A stretch of 44,783 nucleotides of DNA from Streptomyces sp. SID4985. Its GTDB lineage: Bacteria; Actinomycetota; Actinomycetes; Streptomycetales; Streptomycetaceae. This document shows positions 16,606-23,716 of this stretch, in pieces. Position numbers and translations under genes: made by a program. Location of the stretch: NCBI RefSeq assembly GCF_009863025.1, contig NZ_WWIR01000314.1, positions 1-44,783 on the forward strand. Reading direction: 5' to 3'. Every line of letters begins with the position of its first letter. Position 1 is the first letter of the stretch. The notes beneath the pieces are model-generated. The model searched no databases. It was not told where the DNA came from and worked only from the letters and a program-made list of their open reading frames with translations.

Positions 16606-17024
16606 AGCCCGAACAGGGCCGGGTCCGCGGCCAGTTCCTTGAACACCTCGCGCGGGTCCGTGACCAGCTTCCGCTTCTCCAAGTCCATCAGGCCGCCCAC
16701 GGCGGTGACTTCGGCGGCGAGGGTGCCGTCGAGCTTGCGTATCTCCTGGCGGATGCGGAAGGTCTTGCCGTCGGTCCACTCGAACGCGCAGGTGATGTCG
16801 ACCTCGTCCCCGGCGAGCAGTTCGCGCCGGAAGCGGATCGTGGTCTCCAGGGCGACCGGCCCTACGCCTCGGCCGACCAGCCGCGCCTGGCTGATACCGG
16901 CGGCGTGGAGCAGGGACCAGCGGGCGTGCTCGCCGTAGTTGAGGTAGACCGCCTGGTTGAGGTGGCCCTGGGTGTCGGTCTCGTAGCCTCGGACGGTCAC
17001 ACGGACGGAAAACGGTTCGGACAC
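16602..17024 (-). CDS. Acyl-CoA thioesterase, hotdog fold (YbgC/4HBT-like)
   Basis: 140 aa from GTG 17024, with GGGGAAG just upstream. The 4HBT-type signature is clear: VRGYETDTQGHLNQAVYLNYGEHARW at about residues 11-36, with the catalytic-region Asp/His (ETDTQGHLN). It probably hydrolyses an acyl-CoA or acyl-carrier thioester in the cytosol; substrate unknown. Its stop codon TAG lies within the terminal CTAG of the fold-back element. It is not obviously linked to the purine genes across the element. Confidence 0.88.
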   Translation of the reverse strand: MSEPFSVRVTVRGYETDTQGHLNQAVYLNYGEHARWSLLHAAGISQARLVGRGVGPVALETTIRFRRELLAGDEVDITCAFEWTDGKTFRIRQEIRKLDGTLAAEVTAVGGLMDLEKRKLVTDPREVFKELAADPALFGL

Positions 17025-17077
17025 TGCTTCCCCTTGTCGCGTCGCACTTCTCCGGTCACCCGATCTTGGCACGCGGC

Positions 17078-17752
17078 TCACACCCGGCGCGGGGATGCCA
17101 GCAGATAGCGCACGCGGGTACGGGGCTCGGTGCACACGCCGGGCTGCCAGCCCGCCTCTTCCAGCGTGGCCGCGCAGGCGCGCAGTGTCTCCTCGTCCGG
17201 GGCGTACACGGCGACCGCCTCCGGCTGCGGGGTGGCGCGCACCCGGTAGCCGGGTATCCCGTCGCCCTCGGGCCGGTGCCCGGCCGCCTCCAGGGCGAGC
17301 GCGGCAGCCCGCACGAGGTGACTCCGCTCCCACGCGCAGGGCCGGTCCGTCGCCCCGTCCCGGTTGGTCATCCGCCGCATCTCGAGCAGCCCCTGCCAGG
17401 CCCCGCGCACCTCGCGCAGCCGGGCGGGACCGGATGCGACGGTCCCGTTCTCACCCCCGACCCGGGCCGCGAAGACCCCGCCGGAAGCGGGCGCTTCCGG
17501 GGCCGCGGGCGGCTCCTTCTCCCGTATCCGCTGCCCCGCCGGAGTCAGGAAGTGATCGTGCGGCGGCCTCGGATGCCGGAAGGCCAGCCCCCGCTTCACC
17601 AGCGCGGCGAGCTGCGCCTCCGTCCCCCGCAGCCGCCCCGTCTCCGGATCGGCCCCCTCGACGAGCCGCCGCTGCGCGGCACTCGGCGGTCCTCCCACGA
17701 CCGGCTCCCTCCGCTCGCACCCGAACCGGACCCGCCCCCACGGCGGACCCAT
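17078..17752 (-). CDS. Hypothetical protein under a DNA-damage-type promoter
   Basis: 224 aa, Arg/Ala/Pro-rich, with two parts. The first ~75 residues (PPSAAQRRLVEGADPETGRLRGTEAQLAALVKRGLAFRHP...FLTPAGQRIRE) resemble a winged-helix/MarR-like module. The last ~75 (YRVRATPQPEAVAVYAPDEETLRACAATLEEAGW) look like a small alpha/beta domain. The ATG at 17752 lies exactly 6 nt after a -10 box, TACGCT, of a RecA-NDp-like promoter, which fixes the start and suggests leaderless translation. Function unknown; genotoxic-stress expression is inferred only from the promoter. Confidence 0.7.
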   Translation of the reverse strand: MGPPWGRVRFGCERREPVVGGPPSAAQRRLVEGADPETGRLRGTEAQLAALVKRGLAFRHPRPPHDHFLTPAGQRIREKEPPAAPEAPASGGVFAARVGGENGTVASGPARLREVRGAWQGLLEMRRMTNRDGATDRPCAWERSHLVRAAALALEAAGHRPEGDGIPGYRVRATPQPEAVAVYAPDEETLRACAATLEEAGWQPGVCTEPRTRVRYLLASPRRV

Positions 17753-17758
17753 TTCCGA

Positions 17759-17781
17759 AGCGTACGGCGGGGGTCTGACAA
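17759..17781 (-). promoter_or_regulatory. PafBC/RecA-NDp-like promoter, leaderless
   Basis: Minus strand: TTGTCAGAC (17781-17773), 8 nt, TACGCT (17764-17759), then 6 nt to ATG 17752. Motif and spacing match TTGTCRGnn-N8-TAnnnT. It sits beside a small duplication of GACAACGCTGAC (17776-17807). Confidence 0.65.
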
Positions 17782-17818
17782 CGCTGACGACGCCGACAAC
17801 GCTGACAGTGCCGCCCGG

Positions 17819-19027
17819 CTACTGCCGGTACCCGCTCAGGAACCGTCCGATCCGGCCGATCGCCGCCTCCAGGTCGTCCGCGTGGGGGAGGGTGAGGATG
17901 CGGAAGTGGTCGGGGGTGGGCCAGTTGAAGCCGGTGCCCTGGACCACCTGGATCTTCTCGCGGAGGAGGAGGTCGAGGACGAAGCGTTCGTCGTCGTGGA
18001 TCTTGTGGACCTTGGGGTCGAGGCGGGGGAAGGCGTACAGGGCGCCCTTGGGTTTCACGCAGGACACGCCGGGGATCTCGTTCAGCTTCTCCCAGGCGAC
18101 GTTGCGCTGCTCGTGGAGGCGCCCGCCGGGGGCGGTGAGGTCGCGGATGGACTGGCGGCCGCCGAGCGCGGCCTGGATGGCGTACTGCGCGGGCGCGTTG
18201 GCGCACAACCGCATGGAGGCCAGCATGGTCAGGCCCTCCAGGTAGTTCCTCGCGTGCTGCTTGGGTCCGGTGACCACCAGCCAGCCGGAGCGGAAACCCG
18301 CCACCCGGTAGGTCTTGGACAGGCCGCAGAAGGTGAGGACGACCAGGTCGGGGGCGAGGGCGGCGGCCGAGTGGTGCACGGCGCCGTCGTAGAGGATCTG
18401 GTCGTAGATCTCGTCGGCGAAGACCATGAGGCCGTGGCGGCGGGCCAGGTCGAGGACGCCCTCGACGATCTCCTTCGGGTACACCGCGCCGGTCGGGTTG
18501 TTCGGGTTGATGATGACCAGGGCCTTGGTGCGGTCCGTGATCTTGGATTCCATGTCGGCGAGATCGGGGGTCCAGTCGGCCTGCTCGTCGCAGATGTAGT
18601 GGACCGCCTTGCCGCCGGCCAGCGTGGTCACCGCCGTCCACAGCGGGAAGTCCGGGGCCGGGATCAGGATCTCGTCGCCGTCCTCGACCAGGGCCTGGAC
18701 AGCCATGGAGACCAGTTCCGAGACGCCGTTGCCGAGGAACACGTCGTCGACGTCCACCTCCAGGCCCAGGTCCTGGTAGCGCTGGGCGACGGCGCGGCGG
18801 GCGGAGAGGATGCCGCGCGAGTCCGTGTAGCCGTGCGCCTGCGGGAGCATCCGGATCATGTCCTGGAGGATCTCCTCCGGCGCCTCGAAGCCGAACACGG
18901 CCGGGTTGCCGGTGTTCAGACGCAGCACACTGTGCCCCGCCTCCTCCAGCGCGTCGGCGTGCTCTATCACCGGGCCACGGATCTCGTAGCAGACCTCACT
19001 GAGCTTGTTCGACTGCCGGAACTCCAT
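17819..19027 (-). CDS. Pyridoxal-phosphate aminotransferase, alanine-type (AlaA/AlaT-like)
   Basis: 402 aa. Class I aminotransferase, expected to interconvert alanine/glutamate and pyruvate/2-oxoglutarate. NTGNPAVFGFEAPEE and the LVIINPNNPTGAVYP segment (Asn/Pro signature) near 170 are present, as are FADEIYDQ (PLP Asp) near 200 and the PLP lysine in SKTYRVAGFRSGW near 240. The C-terminus has FRILTLP with the carboxylate-binding Arg. ATG 19027 is used: GAAGGG is 9 nt upstream, and homologues begin MEFRQSNKL. Divergent from the HxlR regulator, sharing the 19028-19113 control region. Confidence 0.93.
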   Translation of the reverse strand: MEFRQSNKLSEVCYEIRGPVIEHADALEEAGHSVLRLNTGNPAVFGFEAPEEILQDMIRMLPQAHGYTDSRGILSARRAVAQRYQDLGLEVDVDDVFLGNGVSELVSMAVQALVEDGDEILIPAPDFPLWTAVTTLAGGKAVHYICDEQADWTPDLADMESKITDRTKALVIINPNNPTGAVYPKEIVEGVLDLARRHGLMVFADEIYDQILYDGAVHHSAAALAPDLVVLTFCGLSKTYRVAGFRSGWLVVTGPKQHARNYLEGLTMLASMRLCANAPAQYAIQAALGGRQSIRDLTAPGGRLHEQRNVAWEKLNEIPGVSCVKPKGALYAFPRLDPKVHKIHDDERFVLDLLLREKIQVVQGTGFNWPTPDHFRILTLPHADDLEAAIGRIGRFLSGYRQ

Positions 19028-19056
19028 GCGCCGCAACCCTTCGCCGTCTGGTGTTA

Positions 19057-19071
19057 CTTGGTTTTACCAAG
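19057..19071. promoter_or_regulatory. Operator CTTGG-N5-CCAAG between aminotransferase and HxlR genes
   Basis: Perfect 5+5+5 inverted repeat CTTGGTTTTACCAAG at 19057-19071; another half-site CTTGG at 19078-19082 overlaps the -35 of the HxlR gene. This is the expected position for an autoregulatory site that may also affect the aminotransferase. Confidence 0.6.
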
Positions 19072-19078
19072 CAGGAGC

Positions 19079-19106
19079 TTGGAAAGTCCAACGAACTGTC
19101 TAGACT
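19079..19106 (+). promoter_or_regulatory. Promoter of HxlR-family gene, leaderless
   Basis: TTGGAA (19079-19084), 16-bp spacer, TAGACT (19101-19106), then 7 nt to ATG 19114. The near-perfect -10 and the short distance argue for a leaderless transcript. Confidence 0.6.
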
Positions 19107-19113
19107 GCGTCCC

Positions 19114-19758
19114 ATGCCACCTCGCCGACGCTACGACCAGTACTGCTCCGCGGCCCGCGCCCTCGACCTCGTCGGGGACCGCTGGACCCTGCTGATCGTC
19201 CGGGAACTGCTGGCCGGTCCGCGCCGCTACACCGATCTGCACGCCGACCTCCCCGGGGTGAGCACCGACGTACTCGCCTCCCGCCTGAAGGACATGGAGC
19301 GCGACGCCCTCGCCACCCGTCGCCGTCTCCGGCCGCCCGGCGCCGCCTACGTCTACGAACTCACCCCGCGCGGACGGGGGTTGCTGCCCGTGCTCCAGGC
19401 GCTGGGGGAGTGGGGCCGGGACGGTCTGGAGGAGCGGCGCCCCACCGACGCCGTACGCGCGCACTGGTTCGCGCTCCCTCTGCTGACCGCGCTGCGCGGA
19501 GTGAACACGGACACCGGGCCCGGAATCCTGGAAGTCGGCCTGGAGGAAGGGAACTTCCACCTGTTCATCGGTGCGGAGGACGGCCCGGTCTACGGCGAGG
19601 GACTCGCGCCCGGCGGCGCGGACGCGCGGCTCGTGATGGACGAGGGGACGTGCACGGCCGTCGTCCGGGGGGAGTTGACGGTTCCCGAGGGGATACGGGC
19701 CGGGCGGATCACCGTCACCGGCGACAGCCCGCTGGGCAAGGCGCTCCGGGAGGAGTGA
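19114..19758 (+). CDS. HxlR-family winged-helix regulator with SCP2-like C-terminal domain
   Basis: 214 aa. Residues ~5-100 are an HxlR-type winged helix: YDQYCSAARALDLVGDRWTLLIVRELLAGPRRYTDL, then STDVLASRLKDME as recognition helix, then the wing. Residues ~115-214 (LEVGLEEGNFHLFIGAEDGPVYGEG...VMDEGTCTAVVRGELTVPEGI) resemble an SCP2/sterol-carrier-like ligand domain, so it probably senses a small hydrophobic molecule. A frame extends upstream, but ATG 19114 follows the TAGACT box by 7 nt. Divergent from the aminotransferase, with an operator-like repeat between. Confidence 0.85.
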   Translation: MPPRRRYDQYCSAARALDLVGDRWTLLIVRELLAGPRRYTDLHADLPGVSTDVLASRLKDMERDALATRRRLRPPGAAYVYELTPRGRGLLPVLQALGEWGRDGLEERRPTDAVRAHWFALPLLTALRGVNTDTGPGILEVGLEEGNFHLFIGAEDGPVYGEGLAPGGADARLVMDEGTCTAVVRGELTVPEGIRAGRITVTGDSPLGKALREE

Positions 19759-19773
19759 GCCCCGGGAACGACC

Positions 19774-19800
19774 GAAGGCCCGCCACGGGGGCGGGCCTTC
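19774..19800. terminator. Bidirectional hairpin terminator
   Basis: Perfect 11-bp stem GAAGGCCCGCC (19774-19784) with its complement at 19790-19800 and loop ACGGG, between the convergent HxlR gene and the secreted protein gene at 19831. Confidence 0.85.
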
Positions 19801-19830
19801 AGCTCCAACAGCTGGTTGCTACTGGTGACT

Positions 19831-20631
19831 TCAGGCGCCCGGCGGCACCCGGTACGGCCGTCCCGAGCCGCGCGTCAGCGCGTACCCGCCGATACCGGCG
19901 AGCGCGGCCAGCACGCCGCCGATCGCGGTCCACACCCAGCGGTCGGACCACCAGTTGGAGGACCAGCCGTCGTCCGGCTCGATGCCGGAGAGCACGGCCG
20001 ACTTCGAACCGTCTTCCTCCGCCTGGGACTTGACCGCGATGCCCGGCACGAGCGGCTTCGACAGCGAGCCGTCGACCGCCGCCACGCCACCGATGTCCTT
20101 GGAGTCGGCGCGCACTTCGGCGTGCACCGGCTTGCCGAGGTCGGCGGAGGAGAGGTTCAGCACCGTCAGGCGGATGTAGTACGTGCCCGGCAGCGGGTCG
20201 TTCGCCCACGGGTCGGACCAGGCCCGCACCGTGCGCAGCACACAGGCCAGTTCGACCGAGGACGCGTCCTGCGCGGCGGTGCGCGAGGCCGCGCCGTACT
20301 GGCACGCCTGGCGGCGGCGCAGGCCGTCGTAGACGTCGATCTGCCAGGTCTGGGCGTCATGGGCCTGCGGCAGCTTCACCGTCGCCCGCACGGTGGGGCG
20401 CTGCCCCGCGTCCGCCGCGAACGACCAGTAGAAGTAGTCACTGGTGGAGCCGGACGCGGTGGCCGTCTGCCCCTGGTCCATCTCCGCCGCCGTACGGAAC
20501 GACGTGCCCGCCTGGGTGGGCGCCTTGGCGTCGGACGACGCGTTCGGCGAGGGGGAGGAGTCGGCCGCGGCCGGGGCGGCGGCGAGCCCGAGCGCCAGGG
20601 CGGCGACACTCAACACATGGGTGAAACGCAT
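19831..20631 (-). CDS. Secreted, C-terminally membrane-anchored hypothetical protein
   Basis: 266 aa. Signal peptide MRFTHVLSVAALALGLAAAPAAA, then a Ser/Pro-rich linker. A beta-rich extracellular domain of ~170 residues follows (SGSTSDYFYWSFAADAGQRPTV...WQIDVYDG...YYIRLTVLNLS). It ends in a transmembrane helix (WTAIGGVLAALAGIGGYAL) with a short basic tail. Its ATG overlaps the stop of the VWA gene (TGATG), so both are made from one message. The beta domain resembles the C-terminal part of its VWA partner, suggesting a surface complex. Specific function unknown. Confidence 0.8.
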   Translation of the reverse strand: MRFTHVLSVAALALGLAAAPAAADSSPSPNASSDAKAPTQAGTSFRTAAEMDQGQTATASGSTSDYFYWSFAADAGQRPTVRATVKLPQAHDAQTWQIDVYDGLRRRQACQYGAASRTAAQDASSVELACVLRTVRAWSDPWANDPLPGTYYIRLTVLNLSSADLGKPVHAEVRADSKDIGGVAAVDGSLSKPLVPGIAVKSQAEEDGSKSAVLSGIEPDDGWSSNWWSDRWVWTAIGGVLAALAGIGGYALTRGSGRPYRVPPGA

Positions 20632-21899
20632 CAGTTGGTCCTCCAGACCGCGACCCGCCAGCGCGACAGCCAGCCCCACAGCAGACCGGCGACGAAACCG
20701 GTGAGCACCAGCGCGCCCAGCAGCCACCAGCCGCGCCCGAGACCGAAGGCGGCGACGTCGTGCGCCGCGGACGGCCCGTCCACCACGTCCACCGTCAGCT
20801 CCAGCGGCAGACCCGGCGTGGTCTTCACACCCGGCGCCGCCGAGAAGGAGTTGGTGACCTGGAGGCACACCGACTCCGTGGTCGCGGTGTCGTCGTCGCT
20901 CTCCGGCTTGGGGTAGCGCAGTCCCGTGGAGACCACGTCCGTGCGGCCGGTACCGGCCGCCTCGCCGCGTACGATCTCGCGGCCGCTCGCGGTCACCGCG
21001 CGCAGCAGCACGCCGTAGTCGGGGGAGACGGCGCGGTCGTCCGCGACGCTCACCGAGGCGCGCAGCTCCTGGCCGGGCCGCACGTCGACCTTGTACCAGC
21101 GCTGCCGGCCGAACTCCTCGCGGTCGGTGAAGAGTCCGGACTTCAGCGTCGGGGCGGCGGAGCAGGAGTCGGCACCGCTGGCGGCCACCGGGGTCACCAC
21201 CGGGTCGGCCGCGCGGTCCACCAACTGGCCGACGCGGTCGGACAGTTCTTCCTTGTGCTGGATGGAGGTGTAGGTGCCGCCGGTGGCGTCCGCGATGCAG
21301 CTGAGCTGGTCACGGGTCTTGGCGTCCGGCACCAGGCCCAGGGTGTCGATGGTGAGCCCGATGCCCTTGGCGGCTATCTCGCGGGCCACCTCGCACGGGT
21401 CGAGCGGCTGACAGGTGTCCTCGCCGTCACTGATCAGGACGATCCGGCGGGTGCCCTCGCCGCCCTGGAGATCGTCGGCGGCCTTCAGCAGCGCGGGGCC
21501 GATCGGGGTCCAGCCGGTCGGCGAGAGCGTGGCCACCGCAGTCTTGGCGTCGGTCCGGTCCAGCGGGCCCACCGGGTAGAGCTGTGCGGTGTCCTTGCAG
21601 CCGGTCTTCCGGTCGTTGCCCCGGTAGTTGGCGCCCAGGGTGCGGATGCCGAGTTCCACCTCCTTGGGCGTCGCGTCGAGAACCTCGTCGAACGCCTGCT
21701 TCGCCGCCGCCATTCTGGTGCCGCCGTCGATGTCGCGCGCCCGCATGGAACCGCTGACGTCCAGGACGAGTTCGACCTTCGGGGCCGCCGTCTGTGGCTC
21801 CGTCTCGTCCGCCACAGCGCCGCCGGGAAACGCGATCCCGGCTCCCAGGGCCGCGAGCAGGGCGCAGACGCCCGTCGCCAGCCGATGTCTTCTGATCAT
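20631..21899 (-). CDS. Secreted VWA-domain protein, membrane anchored
   Basis: 422 aa. Signal peptide at residues 1-~31. A von Willebrand factor A domain follows: MIDAS DxSxS in LVLDVSGSM near residue 47, Thr in GWTPIGPALL near 130, Asp in LISDGEDTC near 158. Then a beta-rich region (TLKSGLFTDREEFGRQRWYKVDV...GQELRASVSVADD) and a C-terminal transmembrane helix (WWLLGALVLTGFVAGLLWGWL). It would face the cell exterior and bind a partner through a metal. Co-translated with the anchored protein downstream. Upstream, the NIS synthetase gene ends only 9 nt away on the same strand, so one operon is possible. Confidence 0.88.
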   Translation of the reverse strand: MIRRHRLATGVCALLAALGAGIAFPGGAVADETEPQTAAPKVELVLDVSGSMRARDIDGGTRMAAAKQAFDEVLDATPKEVELGIRTLGANYRGNDRKTGCKDTAQLYPVGPLDRTDAKTAVATLSPTGWTPIGPALLKAADDLQGGEGTRRIVLISDGEDTCQPLDPCEVAREIAAKGIGLTIDTLGLVPDAKTRDQLSCIADATGGTYTSIQHKEELSDRVGQLVDRAADPVVTPVAASGADSCSAAPTLKSGLFTDREEFGRQRWYKVDVRPGQELRASVSVADDRAVSPDYGVLLRAVTASGREIVRGEAAGTGRTDVVSTGLRYPKPESDDDTATTESVCLQVTNSFSAAPGVKTTPGLPLELTVDVVDGPSAAHDVAAFGLGRGWWLLGALVLTGFVAGLLWGWLSRWRVAVWRTN

Positions 21900-21908
21900 C
21901 GGCGGATC

Positions 21909-23426
21909 CTATTGACCGTATGCGTCGCGCTCCAAAACGAACGGGTGTGGCAGCGCCGCCCATTGGTCGCCCGGCGTCTCGGGCGAGAGCCGCATCAGCG
22001 TCAACGCCTTGGCGGGCAGCGGCTCGTCGCACAGGGCCGCCAGATCAGGCGTACGGGACAGGTGGGGCAACGCGCCCCGCAGCGCGGCGGCCAGCGCCGG
22101 ACCCGAACCGGCCGTCGCGGCCAGCGCACCCGCCACCAGCGAGCCGAATAGTTTGTGCCGCAACACGTTCACGTCGTCCGAAATCAGCCGCCCGGTCAGC
22201 GCGGGCGGTGTGATGCCGTGCCGGGCCAGCCGCTCGGGGCTGATCCGGATGTCCGCCAGATCGCGGTAGACCAGCCGCAGCGGGGCGCCGTCCGCGCCCA
22301 GCACCACGAGCAGGTTCTGTCCGTGCGCCTCCAGCGCGACGCCAAGGTCCAGCAGCCGCAGCCCGGTTGTCAGCGCGAGCCGGGTGAAGGCGGTCATCCA
22401 CTCGGCCGACCGGGGCAGTTCCGTCGCGGCCAGCGCCGCCACCGGCACCACACGCTCACCCGGACCCGCGTACGTCTCCGGGGACTCCCGCAACTGCGCG
22501 GCCAGGTCGGGGGAGCGGGCCGTGGCCGCGCCCAGCGCGCGGGTGACGTGCAGTAGACCGTCGGTCCGCGCGGCCAGCTCCGTCGCGAACGAGGACAGGG
22601 TGGCCGACGCCTTCACCGAGTACACGGAGATGTCCCGCACCGAGGAGGTCAGCCGGGCACTGAGCGCGGTCTTCACATGCGGGCCGCCCGGGACCGCCAG
22701 CGTGCGCAGCGCCATCAACGGGTGGGCCGCGCGCCAGGGTTCGGCCGACCGCTTCAGCACATGCGCCGCCTGCCAGGGATGCACCGGCAGCAACAGATCG
22801 CCCCCGGCCCGCAGTTCCTCGGGCCAGTCGCCCGACACCAGGCACTCCGAGGCTGGTACGGCCACCGTGCCCAGCCACACCACCGGCCGGTGCTCCGGGC
22901 CGTACGCCAGCTGGTCCGCCACCGAGAAGCCGGGCCGGGAACGGCAGTTGGGGTGGTACGGGTGGCCGTCGACCACGCGCTGCTCCCACTCCCAGTCGTG
23001 CGCGGGCCACTCCTCCCCGGACGCCTCGGCGTTCGCCCGCGACAGGGCCAGCGAGGCCACGCTGCCCGCGAGTTCGGTGGCGAAGGCGGCCGCGTGCGGC
23101 ACCGCGAGGTCGGTCATCAGGCGCGCGGGGTCGTCGTAGCGCTCGCGGTCCAGCCATAGCGTGCGGACGTGGTCGCCGGTGGCGTACGGATCGGAGTGCG
23201 GGCCGCGCAGCGCCCGGCCGTCGGCCAGGCGCAGGGTGCGCCCCTCGGCGTCCGCGGCGCGGCCGGTGATCCAGGGCAGCGGCTCGTGGACCAGCGCGCG
23301 CCACAGCCGGGTCAGCACCGCCGCCCGGGCTCCCTGCAGCGCGGCCGCGTATCTGCCGAGCAGGGCGGGCCGTACGGCGGTCAGCTCCTCGGCGATCTCG
23401 GCCTCGGCAGTGGGAGAGTGGTACAC
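21909..23426 (-). CDS. IucA/IucC-family NIS siderophore synthetase (A)
   Basis: 505 aa, GTG start with GAGGAG upstream. NRPS-independent siderophore synthetase that adenylates a carboxylate (citrate, succinate or similar) and joins it to an amine or alcohol. Motifs in order: DGHPYHPNCRSRPGFS (~160-175), LLPVHPWQ (~217), HVKTALSARLTSSVRDIS (~255), LEAHGQNLLV (~385) and YRDLADIRIS (~405), all typical of the family. About 80-100 residues shorter than IucA or DesD. Divergent from a second NIS synthetase at 23717. No amine-forming decarboxylase, monooxygenase or transporter lies beside it. Confidence 0.9.
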   Translation of the reverse strand: MYHSPTAEAEIAEELTAVRPALLGRYAAALQGARAAVLTRLWRALVHEPLPWITGRAADAEGRTLRLADGRALRGPHSDPYATGDHVRTLWLDRERYDDPARLMTDLAVPHAAAFATELAGSVASLALSRANAEASGEEWPAHDWEWEQRVVDGHPYHPNCRSRPGFSVADQLAYGPEHRPVVWLGTVAVPASECLVSGDWPEELRAGGDLLLPVHPWQAAHVLKRSAEPWRAAHPLMALRTLAVPGGPHVKTALSARLTSSVRDISVYSVKASATLSSFATELAARTDGLLHVTRALGAATARSPDLAAQLRESPETYAGPGERVVPVAALAATELPRSAEWMTAFTRLALTTGLRLLDLGVALEAHGQNLLVVLGADGAPLRLVYRDLADIRISPERLARHGITPPALTGRLISDDVNVLRHKLFGSLVAGALAATAGSGPALAAALRGALPHLSRTPDLAALCDEPLPAKALTLMRLSPETPGDQWAALPHPFVLERDAYGQ

Positions 23427-23716
23427 GTCGGCTCCTCGGGGACGGGCAGCTCAGAGCACGATTGTCGGATACGCGAGCCATACTGAACGCGACCGGCCCC
23501 CGCACGCGAACCGGCGGACGGCGCGGTCCGCCCTCCGTCCAGGACACCGGCGACGACGCCCGTGCCCTCCGCGAGGACACCGAAGCACAACGCCCGACCG
23601 GCGCCCGGAGCCGGGCCCGCACAGCCGCCCGGCGACGGCGCCCCGGCACGGGCCCCCGACGGGCCCGACGAGTACGACGAGCCCGACGGGCCGACGAGCC
23701 CGACGAGTACGAACGA
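23427..23716. other. Control region between divergent NIS synthetases; no iron box seen
   Basis: I looked for a DmdR/IdeR-type box (TTAGGTTAGGCTAACCTAA-like) and found none. CATACT (23479-23484) may be a -10. Nearer the plus-strand gene, 23659-23715 is built of degenerate 9-12 bp units GACGAGCCC/GACGAGTAC. The open frame upstream of ATG 23717 is Arg-rich and probably not translated. Confidence 0.45.

Noticed and set aside
14881-16779. 632-codon minus-strand open frame opposite 8-oxoguanine deaminase
   Set aside because: Antisense shadow; the deaminase has intact metal motifs.
23462-23484. TTGTCGGAT-N8-CATACT as a fourth DNA-damage promoter
   Set aside because: GGAT departs from the RGTG/RGAC core, the -10 lacks the first T, and no start codon follows at a fitting distance.
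23462-23716. N-terminal extension of NIS synthetase B from TTG 23462
   Set aside because: 85 Arg-rich residues with no family similarity, overlapping a repeat-rich promoter region.
23427-23716. Iron box between the NIS synthetases
   Set aside because: Searched for TTAGGTTAGGCTAACCTAA-like palindromes on both strands and saw none.
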